DNA from: Apostichopus japonicus
Lineage: Eukaryota > Echinodermata > Holothuroidea > Aspidochirotida > Stichopodidae
DNA length: 64,000 nucleotides
Reading direction: 5' to 3'
Assembly: GCF_037975245.1 (NCBI RefSeq)
Contig: NC_092571.1
Coordinates: 13,628,417 to 13,692,416 of the forward strand
The notes beneath the pieces are model-generated. The model ran no database searches. It saw only the letters and a list, made by a program, of their open reading frames with translations, and had not been told where the DNA came from. The translations under genes and the position numbers were made by a program. Positions within the stretch are counted from its first letter, which is position 1. Each line of letters opens with the position of its first letter. Positions 34,358 to 45,499 of this stretch are shown here, in pieces.

Positions 34358-34860
34358 CATGAATATTGATGCCATTGGCACCACAAACAAAAGGCACCAT
34401 CTACGCACTATTGGTAACCTACCAACCAAGTATGAGACTGATCGGATTTTGCATCGTTCAGTTATCGTGATTACAAGCCGGCGCCACAGACACACACACA
34501 CATGCGTGACAGAAATTCCTTTGCCTCTGGTAAGGAATAAAAAAGAGTCAAAGGAAAGTCTACCCGGAAACAAATGCAGCTATTGTGCGCGCTAAGTACG
34601 CAGAATATGTTAAGGTTATCTAGCTAACATGCATGTGGAAGGAGTAAAAAATTCTCACAGCATCAATGCAGCCAGTGCGCTCCAAGCGCGACAAATCTAT
34701 TTTTTCACAAATTTAAGAAATTTAACTTCGCTGTTACTTTTTTCTCAGTTGAGTTGGGCCTGTTGGTTATGCTTATATAACATAATATAGTACGCACGCA
34801 CAGTTCGTCCCAATTGGGTGCTCCCGATTGACTATTATGTGTGGGCCAATATTGTCCAAA
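34358..34860. other. Probable repeat-derived spacer
   Basis: A segment GGTAACCTACCAACCAAGTATGAGACTG... ending in a CA repeat (near 34490) has the style of dispersed non-autonomous repeats in marine invertebrates. Family not identified. No gene seen. Confidence 0.3.
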
Positions 34861-35045
34861 GGGGGGGGGGATTCCTGATGGAAATTGTCCGAGCGGGTAA
34901 TTGTCCTGGGTAAGTCCGGTGGGGTCCGGTTGGGAGTCGACCGGGCTGGGAATTGTCCAGGGGGAGTTTTCTGGTGTGGGAATTGTCCGGGGGGTATTCT
35001 TCCAGGGGGAGTTGTCTGGGGTAATTGTCCAGGGGGCGTTGTCCG
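34861..35045 (+). repeat. G-rich degenerate tandem repeat
   Basis: Repeated AATTGTCC plus G-run units (AATTGTCCAGGGGGAGTT, AATTGTCCGGGGGGTATT, AATTGTCCAGGGGGCGTT) start after a G10 run at 34861. Long G runs on one strand could form G-quadruplexes. Open frames over it are low-complexity by-products, not genes. Confidence 0.7.
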
Positions 35046-36091
35046 GTCACCTTTTAAAGAGTCTGAAGTCGTACAACCTGAATACAATACCCTCTGAACA
35101 AGGATAGTGGGTTTTAACTTGACTATCACACGTTGCTTTACAGAAATTGTACGTGGTTAAATTTAAAATGGTGAGTGCTGGGAGATCATAATACTGATTA
35201 AAGTTAATATTACTAGATAACTTACTAACTGACAATGTATTACAGGTTCTCGTAAAATATGGATGTGAACTGAAGATAGTAAACGTAGGAAAGATAATGT
35301 CGCTCGTTCCATTATTTAAATATGCCATGAACTCACCCTATATCTTCACAGATTCGATACACACCAAAACCCACTGAAATAACAACAGTCCAATTTTCTT
35401 ACAAGAATAGGTTGCTTCAACTAAGTCACTACACAATGCATTAAAGACGATAGGTACTGCCCTCGTTACATCAATACTTGCTAACTATTCATTGGCTCTT
35501 TTGCCAAAAGCCTATGTGAATCATGCAATGGTGCCGTCTTCCATGTAATATACCTAGCATATGTTCTAATGTAGTTATATTCGCCACTACATGCAGTTAT
35601 CCGTTCCTCAAAATACATAAAAAGACTATTTATAAACACAGCAAGGCTTAACTGTATCACTGTACTAAAGTACTTGTGGGTTTGTACGATAGCGTTGAAA
35701 GTTCACAAATATGAACAAGGCAAAGGCAGGTATGCCAGGAGGTGCCTGCATGATGGAGCTTGGGGTCAGGGAAAAGAAATCCCTCGACCATACCCACCAG
35801 CCCACTGACTTCGGAGCAGCGAGTGCAAGGAAACACTTTGAAAGAGCTAAAACTCATATTGGATTAAAATTGTGTACTTTAACATTAACAGGGAACTAGC
35901 AGTTAGAAAAGTACGTTGCTTGTTTTGGTGCGATTTAGTATTCGGAAATTGTTCTTAATCTGAAGCATTTTCTGAGGTGGAAGGTTTTTTAAATGCTAGA
36001 CGATGACTTTAAAAATGATGAATATACAGCCGGATTTTTCTTTCAAAGCATTTGCGTACACGGTTAATAAAATAAATGACAAAAGTCTCAC
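35046..36091. other. Start of the right duplicated unit
   Basis: From about 35335 (TCTTCACAGATTCGATAC) it matches 13815 onward. The part just before 36092 is the intron after the V+C exon. No gene seen. Confidence 0.4.
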
Positions 36092-36917
36092 CTGGATTAC
36101 TTTTAGAGATATTAAATTCACATCTGTCCGAATACTGCGGTGTAGAAAGGGACGCCATCGTTTCCTGTATAGCGATGCATCCAACAGTTGAGTTCTGATC
36201 ACAAGACGTAATGCCAACAGAAAGCTCTTGAATACCGTTTTCATCCGTGTAATGTTTCTGAAAATCACAACCTTCGGGCTCAAGCATTTCCAGATTTATC
36301 GGTGGAAACCCGTTTGTTATTGAACAGGATATAGTTACGTGGTAGGAGCCAGATGGGGATGAGGAGGGGCCTTGGCAAACAAGAGGTGTAGAAGGCTGGT
36401 ATACTGTAAAGAGATGATAGGTGTGATGAGAGTAAAGAGTATACGGGGAGTCAGCATCAGTCAATGACAGATGATAAGTACCAGCATCCTCTCGTTGAAG
36501 GTTTAAGATGGCGAAAGAAAAATCAACCTTAGTAATTTTAGGCCGGTAGTTGGACCGCTCTTCCTCGATATAGTCTACTTTTTCTTGAAATAAATATCGA
36601 TTGACTGTCTGATTCAATCTTATTTGTATACCGTTGTAGGAGTAAGCCCCTTTAGAGGGAACGCCTCCATTAGTACGTCCGGTAAAGTTCATCACTACTC
36701 GTAAACCATATAAATTTACATATATTTCATTTATAGATAATTTTATATGATCTCTATTAACAGCAATATCCGGGAACGAGAAGTCACAGCCTAGCATAGC
36801 GTAGCATTCCTTTGAATTTACTGTTTTTCCTTCTGTGCAGTGATAGTTGCAACCGATTACGTTACAAGCATATAATACAAGGAGATGCAAGAACTTTGAA
36901 ACAATGAAACCATCCAT
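36092..36917 (-). CDS. Ig V+C exon with signal peptide, intact
   Basis: The ATG at 36917 gives 275 open codons and ends in a phase-1 donor, CCAG|GTGAGA. The order is signal peptide (MDGFIVSKFLHLLVLYA), the four-cysteine V start (CNYHC, ECYAMLGCDFSF; C-x3-C-x10-C-x5-C), the V body (NFTG, NRYLFQEKV, LQREDAGTYHLSL), then a C-like domain (LVCQGPSS, VTISCSI, EPEGCDFQKHYTDENG, ITSCDQNS, VGCIAIQE, RCEFNIS). The canonical V F-strand cysteine is leucine here. No intron separates V and C, but TCTTTACAG at the junction looks like a splice acceptor and defines a 312-nt C part (36092-36403). Probably the ectodomain of a receptor or a secreted protein. Confidence 0.8.
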
Positions 36918-38229
36918 GTTTTAATAACTAACGCCTTTTGAAGTTGTCCAACGTCGCAGACGTGCGTAACTTTGCAGCTACATCCATTTGACAACCCATA
37001 TAATAGATATGAAGTGATGTTTGTTTCAATGCGCATGCGTTAATTTGCCTTAAACTGCGCACAACTGGAATTATATTTCGGACATTAAAACATGCAAGAG
37101 TGTGTTTCAGTTTAAACATTATTGTATATTTTACTTGAGCAGTTATATTAGCTATAAAGTAATGCTTTTAATATAACATTGTTATTTAATGAAATAAATA
37201 TGTGTTTTTATATATGTGTCTGTGTGTGTGAAGGGTTCGTTGTCCTTGTTTCGTGTTATTGCTATCGATTTCATTCTTATACGTGGCTTTTGAAACAGTA
37301 CCCTCCAGTAACCTCAAATGGAGTTTTAGTATGTAACGAATGTCATTACAGAACTATACTCGTACTGAATTAGACAAAGAAAAACACATGACGGGAATAC
37401 AACGTTGGACTTCAAATAAAGCACTGACAGAGCCAAGGCATATAGACATTATTTTCACAATTTTAATGTGACACAAAACAGACTGACTGCACCTGAGACT
37501 GATGACGCCCTCGCATTAAAATAATAAATAACAAAGATGAATTCGTGATCACTCCACCTTGATCTCCTCCTATTAACCAAAAAACGTAATAACAGTTTTT
37601 ATTTTGTTTATATTGCTTATCCACGAGAATTCATATCACTATAGTTCTCGATCATTATTGAATTATTTTTAGTATTACTTTATCACAGTTTAAATATAAC
37701 AGGATAGTGGACTCATAAGGCAGTAAGATAAGTAAAACGCACTCACAAATAGTAACTCCATGATTTACCTTCCGTTTTATTTTTTGGAGTCCCTAGACGA
37801 CCCTAACATATTGATTAATTTATGGAATTTAATTAATCGCATTGTTCATTGTGCCGTTATCAAGTTATTTATATCAACTTTGCACACCTCGATAACGAGA
37901 GTCCATGCCGGCTTTGAACTCAGTTCGTTTTCAAAGAATATGGCAACGCTTTGTCAAGAACTGAATACCAGTCGCCGTTTGGAACGTCTTTTAACCCACC
38001 TTGCTTAATAACCATCCGTATAATTGTAGTTCTATAATGTGGAAATACATTAAAATTCACTTCAGAAACGGAAAGACACATGATAGCATCCCTGTGAACG
38101 AATATGTAAAGTGATTTCATATTTAACTCTCTACAGTAACGTTTTGCTAGATGTTTCAACGTTTAACTCTAGATGGCTTTAAGTCAAACATAACAGGGTA
38201 TGAGCAGATAAATGCTAGATAGAGCTTAC
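36918..38229. other. Interval between V+C and V members, right unit
   Basis: Matches the left unit (15034-17696, minus the 1.2-kb insertion). It would be the intron if the V exon at 38230 splices to the C part of 36092-36403. No gene seen. Confidence 0.4.
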
Positions 38230-38704
38230 CAAATAGACGGTAAGTGTGTTGCATTACATTCGGGCCGGCGGTTGAGTCGCTGTTTGTAGACTTAAGGTCA
38301 ACTTGATAAGTTCCAGCATCGTCTAGTTGGATGTTTAGGATTGAGAAATAAAAGTTATAGCAGTAATGCCTATAGTTACAATAGAGGTTTTCTGCTTTGA
38401 AAAGATAACGATCATAATTATGATCTTCATAATACCAGAAAATTCCAGAGTAAAGAAAGGGAGCTCGAGGAACAGCATCATCGGTAGCCAGCTCGGTGAA
38501 GTTCAAATCTAATCTAAATATATATCTATATTCATATGATAATGAAATACTTGGAAATGATAAGTCACAGCCAACAACCACGTAACAGTCTGTTGATTTT
38601 ACTGTTGGTCCATCTTGACAATGATAATCACAATCAATATCTTTGGAAAATGACAACATTATTAGACAAATGAGAAAACAAGGTAAAACAGGTAAAAATC
38701 CCAT
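38230..38704 (-). CDS. Ig V-like domain exon with signal peptide, intact
   Basis: The ATG at 38704 opens the signal peptide MGFLPVLPCFLICLIMLS, then CDYHC, TDCYVVVGCDLSF, NFTELATDDAVPRAPF, DRYLFKAENLYC and LNIQLDDAGTYQVDL. The exon ends at 38230 with the phase-1 donor TTTG|GTAAGC. The C-x3-C-x10-C-x5-C start is kept, and the F-strand cysteine is valine. Two extra cysteines (LYCNY, HYCYN) lie in the variable middle part. It is the undamaged paralogue of the SINE-split exon at 17697-18361. The next compatible acceptor in gene order is at 36403, before a C domain. Confidence 0.75.
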
Positions 38705-39811
38705 ATCGATAGATTACAGTAATGTAACAATTATTCACAGTAGTTATGTTGAATGTCGTAACTGCAACACTTAACGCATTCTGTCTGTAAAGCGAGGAGC
38801 GCTGTTTATTAATCAAAGCAAGGAGTCGTTATTAAGAACCACCCGTACATGCTCACATGTGTTTTTTTTTCCATTTGAATAATATATGTGCTGATTCAAA
38901 ATGAAAGTGATCAGGATGACAAATTATTTTGATAGGCATGTCACAATGGAATTCACCTGAACTTATACTTTCGAGATAAGTAAGTCTGCTGATATATGTA
39001 GTGATATCATAACCTTTAACTGGTTATCTTAATGGATATAAAGCAGTTCAAATAGCTCGGATGATTTTATTCTATACATGCAAGTCAAACATGTATTTCT
39101 GGATTTTCTGTGTCTAGTGCATTTTACATAAATACTATCTAACTTAACCAGATTCACCACTGAATGAATTGTTACACATATCTATAAAAGACAGAAAACA
39201 TGTCTTTGGGGCTAAAATGGAGAATCATTCGAAGCAAGCTTTTTATATTTCAACAACTTTACTACTACCAATTAATACTCAAAATAAGATATTTGTAAGC
39301 AGTCAAACTGTGACACCCTCATAGTTTTCGCAAACAATGTCCTTTTTTATTACAATCGTACATAGTAGGCAATAAGTAGGCAACGCAGGTGGTTTTAGCC
39401 GTTTATTATACTAGTTTAGAGACAATATTTCATGTGTATTTTCAAGTTTTACAAGATAGTTAAAATAATATTATCATATATGTGAGACCAAAAACCGTCC
39501 ATTGATTGCCTAACTTATTTTCAACAATTCAATTTTTCGGTCGAATGATCCAACAACAATGTGGAGTGCATCCTGTGCTAGAGAATTGGAGGGCGGGAAA
39601 TTACCTCATACCTGCCTCCCATCCAACCACCAAAACACATTAGAACTAGTTTGATGGCTATTTAATAATAATAATAATAATAGCCGAAACAACCGGTAAA
39701 TATGACGTGGTTAAAAAGTGGAAATTTCGTTCATGACTATGATTCATTCCTAATAAATCATTACTATGTTACGTCATTTCAGATGATACAAATTGAAACA
39801 GTAAGTAAGAA
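38705..39811. other. Upstream flank of the V gene, right unit
   Basis: Matches 18362-19260. It includes a TAA/ATA repeat at about 39660-39690. The promoter is presumably near 38710-38900, but no core elements can be called. No gene seen. Confidence 0.4.
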
Positions 39812-39925
39812 ACTATAAGGATTACATATTCAGATCCTGACTGGATCACTGGGTTGTGTCCTTTGGCTTATTCAATTACCTTTCTTCACTCCTGTGTGTG
39901 ACAAGGGACTTAAGGTTTTGGTTAT
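39812..39925 (+). mobile_element. tRNA-derived SINE relic, right-unit copy
   Basis: TTCAGATCCTGACTGGATCA and CTGGGTTGTGTCCTTTGGCT match the copy at 19228-19375. The tRNA-like 5' part is missing here because of a deletion just upstream. Confidence 0.4.
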
Positions 39926-40074
39926 AATCAACATAGTTTAATGCATGGCTCATCCTATACGATTTCCAAGCCGATACTCATTCAAAACTGATATGTTTTA
40001 TAATTTCTTAACATATTTTACATTTATGACCAGTTGCTACTGAGAAGGACGGAGAAGATAGTGGATGACACTTT

Positions 40075-40128
40075 ACTACAGAATCATCCCATACTACAGA
40101 ATCATCCCATACTACAGAATCATCCCAT
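40075..40128 (+). repeat. Three tandem copies of an 18-bp junction sequence
   Basis: ACTACAGAATCATCCCAT occurs three times at 40075-40092, 40093-40110 and 40111-40128. The left half is host sequence (left unit: ACTGCAGAA) and the right half matches the LINE 3' UTR (GAACCATCCCATTC). The repeat therefore formed at the LINE junction. Confidence 0.75.
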
Positions 40129-40405
40129 TCTTACAAACGAAACTCAGGTCAAGCGAGCCAAAAAAGTACATGCGCCCAGCGACCTGCAGAGACAAGACGC
40201 CCAACCACCCACTGAAACATTCAAAAAATTACAAAAGGTCGACCAGCACGCAGGGAAACGAAACCCCCCTCCCCAGCACACCACCGTCCAAAAAAGGCAG
40301 CCCCAGTTAAACGGCGAAAATCCCCTTCAACCTGAAGGCGGATATCAGACTTCACCGCCTCCAGGACTGCCTGCCAACTGGCATGGCGGGTCACGTAAGA
40401 AGCAC
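40116..40405 (-). mobile_element. Tx1 LINE 3' fragment plus an inverted tail
   Basis: Bases 40116-40381 are minus-strand ORF2 C-terminus and 3' UTR, without the terminal hairpin. Bases 40382-40405 are a piece of the same 3' tail in plus orientation (CATGGCGGGTCACGTAAGAA, then GCAC). This resembles the inverted-tail structure at 7692-7893. Confidence 0.6.
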
Positions 40406-40656
40406 TTGAAGAACAGGATCTCTGCGACGGTTGACTCAGCTGAGGCTATTTTACACCACGTTCGGCTTTCAAAGAGCAGTGTAGAACATTTGTGCTTTTT
40501 ACGTGACCCGCCATGCGGGATACAAAACGTCACGGCCAAACGGCACTACCGAACCATCCCATTCTGACAAACGAAACTAAGGTCTAGCGAGCCAAAAAAC
40601 ATACGCCCGCCGACCTGCAGAGACAAAACGCCCAACCCCCCCCCCCACTGAAACAT

Positions 40657-43600
40657 TCAAAAACGTACAGAAGGACGACCCGCACGCAGCGAAACGAAAA
40701 ACCCCTCCCCAGCACACCAACGTCCAAAAAAGGCAGCCCCAGATAAACGGGGAAAATCGCCTTCAATCTGAAGGCGAATGTCGGACTTCACCGCCTCCAG
40801 GACTGCCTGCCAACTGGCAAATTTCCCCCTAAAAACCAAATTACATCTATTCCGCCAAACATGTTTTTTTACAATAGAGCAAACAAAAATGATGCGGTGC
40901 AACACAGCTACCGAACAAACTGGAGGGTCTACCCCATATAAAATAAAGCCCTGCCCTACCGACCATGAACGGTCTCCCGTAACACGGTCGGTCCAGGTCT
41001 GGAACCACTCCCATAAGTTTACTACAAAGTAACAATGCCAAAAAACATGAGCAGTACTCTATAAGCTGTCACAGCCGGTCCTAGGGCACAGTCCATCACC
41101 CAATCGCCAATGATATCTTTTTAGGTTGGTCACCAAGGCACCGTGTGCAACTCTCCATGCAAGATCACGGAGCCTGTAACCATTCAGCTTTGAATGCACC
41201 GAACGCCATACTTCGGCAGAATGACGTCCCTGGACAAAAGTTGCATTCAAGGCCTTATCCCTCAACGAACTGTGAACGAGGGCCGGCTGTGACAGGTCAA
41301 CAAGGGGCAACTCAATCAGAGCGGAGCAGATGACACGCACCACCCTGTTTGGAGTACTACTATGCGGTTCTCTGTTGCTAAACAGCGCCGGGACCCATCG
41401 ACGCAGGTGCAAACCGCCCCAAAAACGTACAAAATATGAACAAGGCAACCCTGGGTCAGTTACCGCTACAAACAACTGCTTAAATAACAAAAAGGTCAAT
41501 TTACTTCCCAGATGAACCACCCCTAGTCCCCCCTCCTCCAGTTTTTGGTACAATACCGCCCTCTTGACAAGCTCTGTACCCCCAGACCATATGATGAAAA
41601 TATCGCCCTCTCCAACCGTACCAGGACGCGACGCGGAATAGGGTACACCGCGCCCGGGTACCACAAGATGGGCGAAACGAAACGATTAATAACAGTGACT
41701 TTCCCCAAGATCGAAAGCCAGCGGGTGCCAAAGGTTTCGAGTCTGCTCTGAAATAACTCAGCCCTCTCGTTCCAGGTGACATCACAAGGTGCATCGTAGC
41801 CGAACCATATACCAATAATTTTGATATTCTGATCCGACCACGACGCACCGAATGGTAAGTCTCTGTATCTCCAGCTACCAAGACGAAGGCCCTTTGTCTT
41901 TTCTGGATTCAACTTCGCCCCGGTAGCTCTCTCAAAAATAGATAGATCCTGCGAGAGTGCCCGAAAGGAGCCCAGACTCGAAACAATACATGTCACGTCA
42001 TCTGCATATTGAGCGCATTTCACTTTGGCACCCCCTGGCACAACGAATGGAACAAGTTTGGAGTCCCTTTCCAAAAGACGAGAGAGGGACTCGCTAAACA
42101 AAACATAAAGTAATGGAGACAGAGGGCACCCCTGGCGCACCCCCCTCTCTACGTTAAAAACCCCTGAACAAAACCCATTTACGATAACAGAACTGAAACT
42201 TTGTTCATACAAAACAGAAATCCATTTACGAAAATTTGGGTGCAACTGAAACGTCTCCAATACATTCATTAAAAAACCGCGATCCACCATGTCAAAGGCC
42301 TTCTGCTGGTCCAGAGACACCAATGCACATGGCAGATCACGCTCAATAACAAAGTGGGTCAAGTCGCGCATCAACCACAAGTTCTGCTGGATGCAATGAC
42401 CCTTCACTGCACAAGTCTGGAGATCACCAACAAGATGCGGCATAGCCAGTGCAAGGCGGTTGCACAAAGCCTTAGCCAGCAACTTGTAGTCCACATTTAG
42501 CAAGGTGATCGGACGCTTGTTATGGGGATCCAAGGGGTCCCCAGACTTTGGCAGCAAAGTAATCATGCCCAGACGTTGACTTTGGTTTAACAGTCCGTTT
42601 TGGAAGGCGTCCTCGAAGACGGCTCTGATGTCGGGTCCTATTATTGCCCAGAAGGTTCGGTAGAACTCCCTCGGAAGCCCGTCCGAACCCGGGGACTTGC
42701 CATTCTTCATCTTCGAAAGCGCCTTCCAAAGCTCAACAGTGGTTATTCCGCCCCCCAAAATATCATTGACGTCGTGGGGAACGGTTTTTGAGATTCCCCT
42801 CAATAAATCAGACTGTGCCGACAAGTCGACATTGCCACGCGTAAACAAACTCGAATAATACTCTTTATATACGCGGACAATGACGTGAGGGTCACTGACC
42901 ACGGTCCCATCGGTAGCGCGCACAGACGGGACGCGTCTGTCACCCGCCGATGAGCTAACGGACTGGTAAAACCTCAGTGAAGGGCGCTCCTCGGCTTCCA
43001 CCGCTTCGACACGGGCCCTGACGCGGGCACCGTGGTACTTTTCATCGAGATACGTCTGCAAAGCGATGACTGCCGAAGGGTCGCCAAACTTCACCTCCGC
43101 GCACAGCTTCGAGAATTTTTCTCTTCGACGCCGTGCGCGGGTCACGCAATACTGAATTGCGTAGCGTTTGATGCGCAACTTGATATTATCCCACCACTGG
43201 GATGTAGAAGCAAAGGCCGGCTTCAATGTTTGCCATCCTTTGTACCTGGTCTCGAAACCTTGGCGGAATTCTGCCTCGCCAAGAATCCGACAGTTAAGCT
43301 TCCATAGGCCCCGCCCGATCGGGAAAATGGAAGGCAAAACAAAACGTGCTACCACAGTGTCATGGTCAGAGAGCGGACAGCTGAGCGTCTCGCAACCCGA
43401 AAATTTCAAACTTACGGGCGCATACACTCGATCTATCCTGGAGGCATCTTCTCCGTTAGGCCTCACCCACGTATACACCGTACTGCACGGGTGTATACGC
43501 CTCCAGACATCGGCTAAAAGGTGTACGGAAGTGAATCTGTCCAATTCTGTGATCCCAGCGTCGGGACTAGCAGACACAGAAGCCCCGAGTCTGTCAAGAC

Positions 43601-43886
43601 CCGAGTCTGGGACACAGTGAAAGTCTCCGACCATGACACATGGAGCACTACCAGGAACAAAGGAAGGCAGTGTGTTAAAAAAATCTCGTCTAGCAGAAGG
43701 CCGATTGGGAGCATACACATTGCAAAGGGAGATGTTACCCTCTGGATACTTGAAAAGAATCTTGTTTCTTGTAGGCAAACGCAGTCGACTTCCATTGAAA
43801 TACAATATTGGAAAATGCGACTGCGCTTGCGATGATCCCTCATGCCATTGACGTTCAAGGTGGCAACTGAAAATGTATGGGCCATG
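40657..43886 (-). pseudogene. LINE B ORF2 (endonuclease/reverse transcriptase), damaged
   Basis: It begins at the ATG at about 43886 (MAHTFSVATLNVNGMRDHR). A deletion of about 170 bp after CLQET removes part of the endonuclease core and shifts the frame. From about 43790 the frame is open through GDFHC, SDHDTVV, SPGSDGLPREFY, RPITLLNVDYKLLAKAL, LDQQKAFDMVD, GVRQGCPLSPLLYVL and QYADDV, that is the whole RT, to about 41590. A frameshift follows, then a GAG-to-TAG stop after GCDSL near 41062. The last part is open to 40657. The RT is intact but the endonuclease is not. Confidence 0.85.
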
Positions 43887-43931
43887 AGAGGGCAATGGGG
43901 CAAAACTACGCCGACGTCGATTCTGTAAGCT

Positions 43932-45080
43932 TCAAGCGCGCTCTAGACGACATATGTCGTCGGAGTCGTCACTTGAGGCCGACCTTTTCAGTGAGGGTTC
44001 CCCCATCTCGTCGTACCAGCTCGTCCCAGTGGCACGTTTCGGCTCGACGACCACCGAGCCTCCGGAGTCGCTGTCAGACATAGCCTCCGGAGACCGGACG
44101 ACCGAGTCGTCGTCAGACAGAGTCTCCGGATCTGGCGATACCGGCGGCGGACTATGGACGGAACTGGACGGGTTGATGGGGGAAGCTGGTGGAGACCCCG
44201 TGTCCGCTTCGCTGTGTGGTGGAGACGGTGCGGGCACGGGGTTGATGGGGGAAGCTGGTGGAGACTTTCTCGGTGCGGGCACGGGGTTGGGGTCTGCAAC
44301 TACGGGGGAGGGTGAAGGAGGTGCGGAGAGTGAATCCTCACCCGTTTCCCCCTCCTTGCGTGGAGCTTCCTCCGGGGCAGTAGGTGCGCCAGAACTTGGC
44401 GCCTTTGCTTGACCCCCACTCTTTGTCATAAAGACATAAGAGGAGGGACAAGCGCGAAAGACATGTCCCTCCTTCCCACAGAGTGAGCACACGACTTCGC
44501 TTGGGCAAGCAGAGGTATCATGCCCAAGACGAAGGCAGCGCCCACACTTTTTATTTGGGCAGCCCTTGGCTTCGTGCCCGGTCTCCCCACACCTGAAGCA
44601 GGTACGGGGCTGACCGGGGTAACGCACGTGAGCTTTATGCCCGGCAATAAAAAGGAAGGAGGGAATGTCCTGCTTGAGGTCGATCCGAACCTGTCGGTGC
44701 CCGTTGAACACCCCAGGGGCCTGTGCGTAGGAGCACATTTTAATAGCCTTGACAGCCCCGAACCGACCTAAAACAGTTGCGACAAGTTCTTGACGCACCT
44801 CTAATCCTACGTGGTTGACAGTTACCCATACGGAACGTTCGTATGGAGTAACTGTCAAACCTTCAACCCCACTCAGCAACGTGACACCCTTCTGCCGGGT
44901 CACGTCACTGGTAAAACGTAGATCATACGTATTACGACCCTGGAGAGCTTGTAGAGCATCAACCTCTCCAGGCACAACAACACCCTTACTCTTTAAAATA
45001 CTAAAAACTTGCACCGGTGGAACCGCTTGTTCACCGGTGAAGGTCAACTTAACAATTTTCGAATCACGGCGCGATGCCAT
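43932..45080 (-). CDS. LINE B ORF1, zinc-knuckle protein, intact
   Basis: The ATG at 45080 gives 382 codons. The N-terminal half (MASRRDSKIVKLTFTGEQAV onward) probably folds as an RNA-binding or multimerising region. Three CCHC knuckles follow (CFRCGETGHEAKGC, CGRCLRLGHDTSAC, CSLCGKEGHVFRAC). The C-terminal third is a Pro/Ser/Asp-rich, acidic tail containing repeated SPPASPIN units. The stop lies about 45 bases before the ORF2 start. ORF1 of this group coats the LINE RNA. This is the only undamaged ORF1 in the window. Confidence 0.85.
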   Translation of the reverse strand: MASRRDSKIVKLTFTGEQAVPPVQVFSILKSKGVVVPGEVDALQALQGRNTYDLRFTSDVTRQKGVTLLSGVEGLTVTPYERSVWVTVNHVGLEVRQELVATVLGRFGAVKAIKMCSYAQAPGVFNGHRQVRIDLKQDIPSFLFIAGHKAHVRYPGQPRTCFRCGETGHEAKGCPNKKCGRCLRLGHDTSACPSEVVCSLCGKEGHVFRACPSSYVFMTKSGGQAKAPSSGAPTAPEEAPRKEGETGEDSLSAPPSPSPVVADPNPVPAPRKSPPASPINPVPAPSPPHSEADTGSPPASPINPSSSVHSPPPVSPDPETLSDDDSVVRSPEAMSDSDSGGSVVVEPKRATGTSWYDEMGEPSLKRSASSDDSDDICRLERA

Positions 45081-45499
45081 GATACCGAAGGTGGCTAGGC
45101 CACAGAGGAGTAACAAAAACAAACTATAAAGACAGGTTTAAACTTAAAACGATATACGATAACTATATACGACAAACGAACACACCCGCCTGGCGGGAAG
45201 TATAGCACAGTACAGTAAGGTAAGGTAAGAAAGTAGCTGTATCAGATGGAGAGCGAGAGCGAAACACGTCTGCACTCCACGAAAGCCAACTCACTTGTAG
45301 AACATTTGTTAACCTGTGAGTACTGTAGAGAGGCTTGTTTACAAGTGACGAAAAGTTGCGACTTTCTTGGCTTAACCCCTTCAAGGTACGGAACATTACA
45401 GAAGTTACCACGAATTTCTAACGCTTCAGTCATCTCAAGTGAAGGACAACGTTTACCCAGTGAAAACATCTACAAGGACATAGAGACTACTGTAACATT

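Larger units (their letters stand above)
40494..45295 (-). mobile_element. Tx1-clade LINE copy B, with 14-bp target duplications
   Basis: A near full-length element lies between perfect copies of TGTAGAACATTTGT (40480-40493 and 45296-45309). It has a 5' UTR, an intact ORF1 (43932-45080), a damaged ORF2 (about 40657-43886) and the 3' hairpin tail (40496-40550). It is the best-preserved copy in the window and serves as reference for the others. It is right-unit specific and split an unrelated open frame. Confidence 0.9.
40406..45499 (+). pseudogene. Unidentified open frame split by LINE copy B
   Basis: Two non-LINE pieces, 40406-40493 and 45310-45499, flank LINE B. Counting its 14-bp target duplication once, they form one open frame of about 92 codons with no stop across the join (left ends SSVEHL, right continues LTCEYCREACL). 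The predicted stretch has four clustered cysteines (CEYCREAC...SC) and a polar C-terminal part ending KDIETTVTL. The left edge abuts a LINE tail and the right edge abuts LINE copy C, so both ends are missing. It may be a former coding exon or part of another mobile element. The family is not recognised. Confidence 0.45.

Noticed and set aside
34773-35129. Proline-rich reading frames
   Set aside because: They are translations of the G-rich tandem repeat and carry no independent coding evidence.
40034-40567. 177-codon open frame on the plus strand
   Set aside because: Mostly antisense to LINE ORF2 and 3' UTR. Only the 40406-40493 part is non-LINE and is reported separately.
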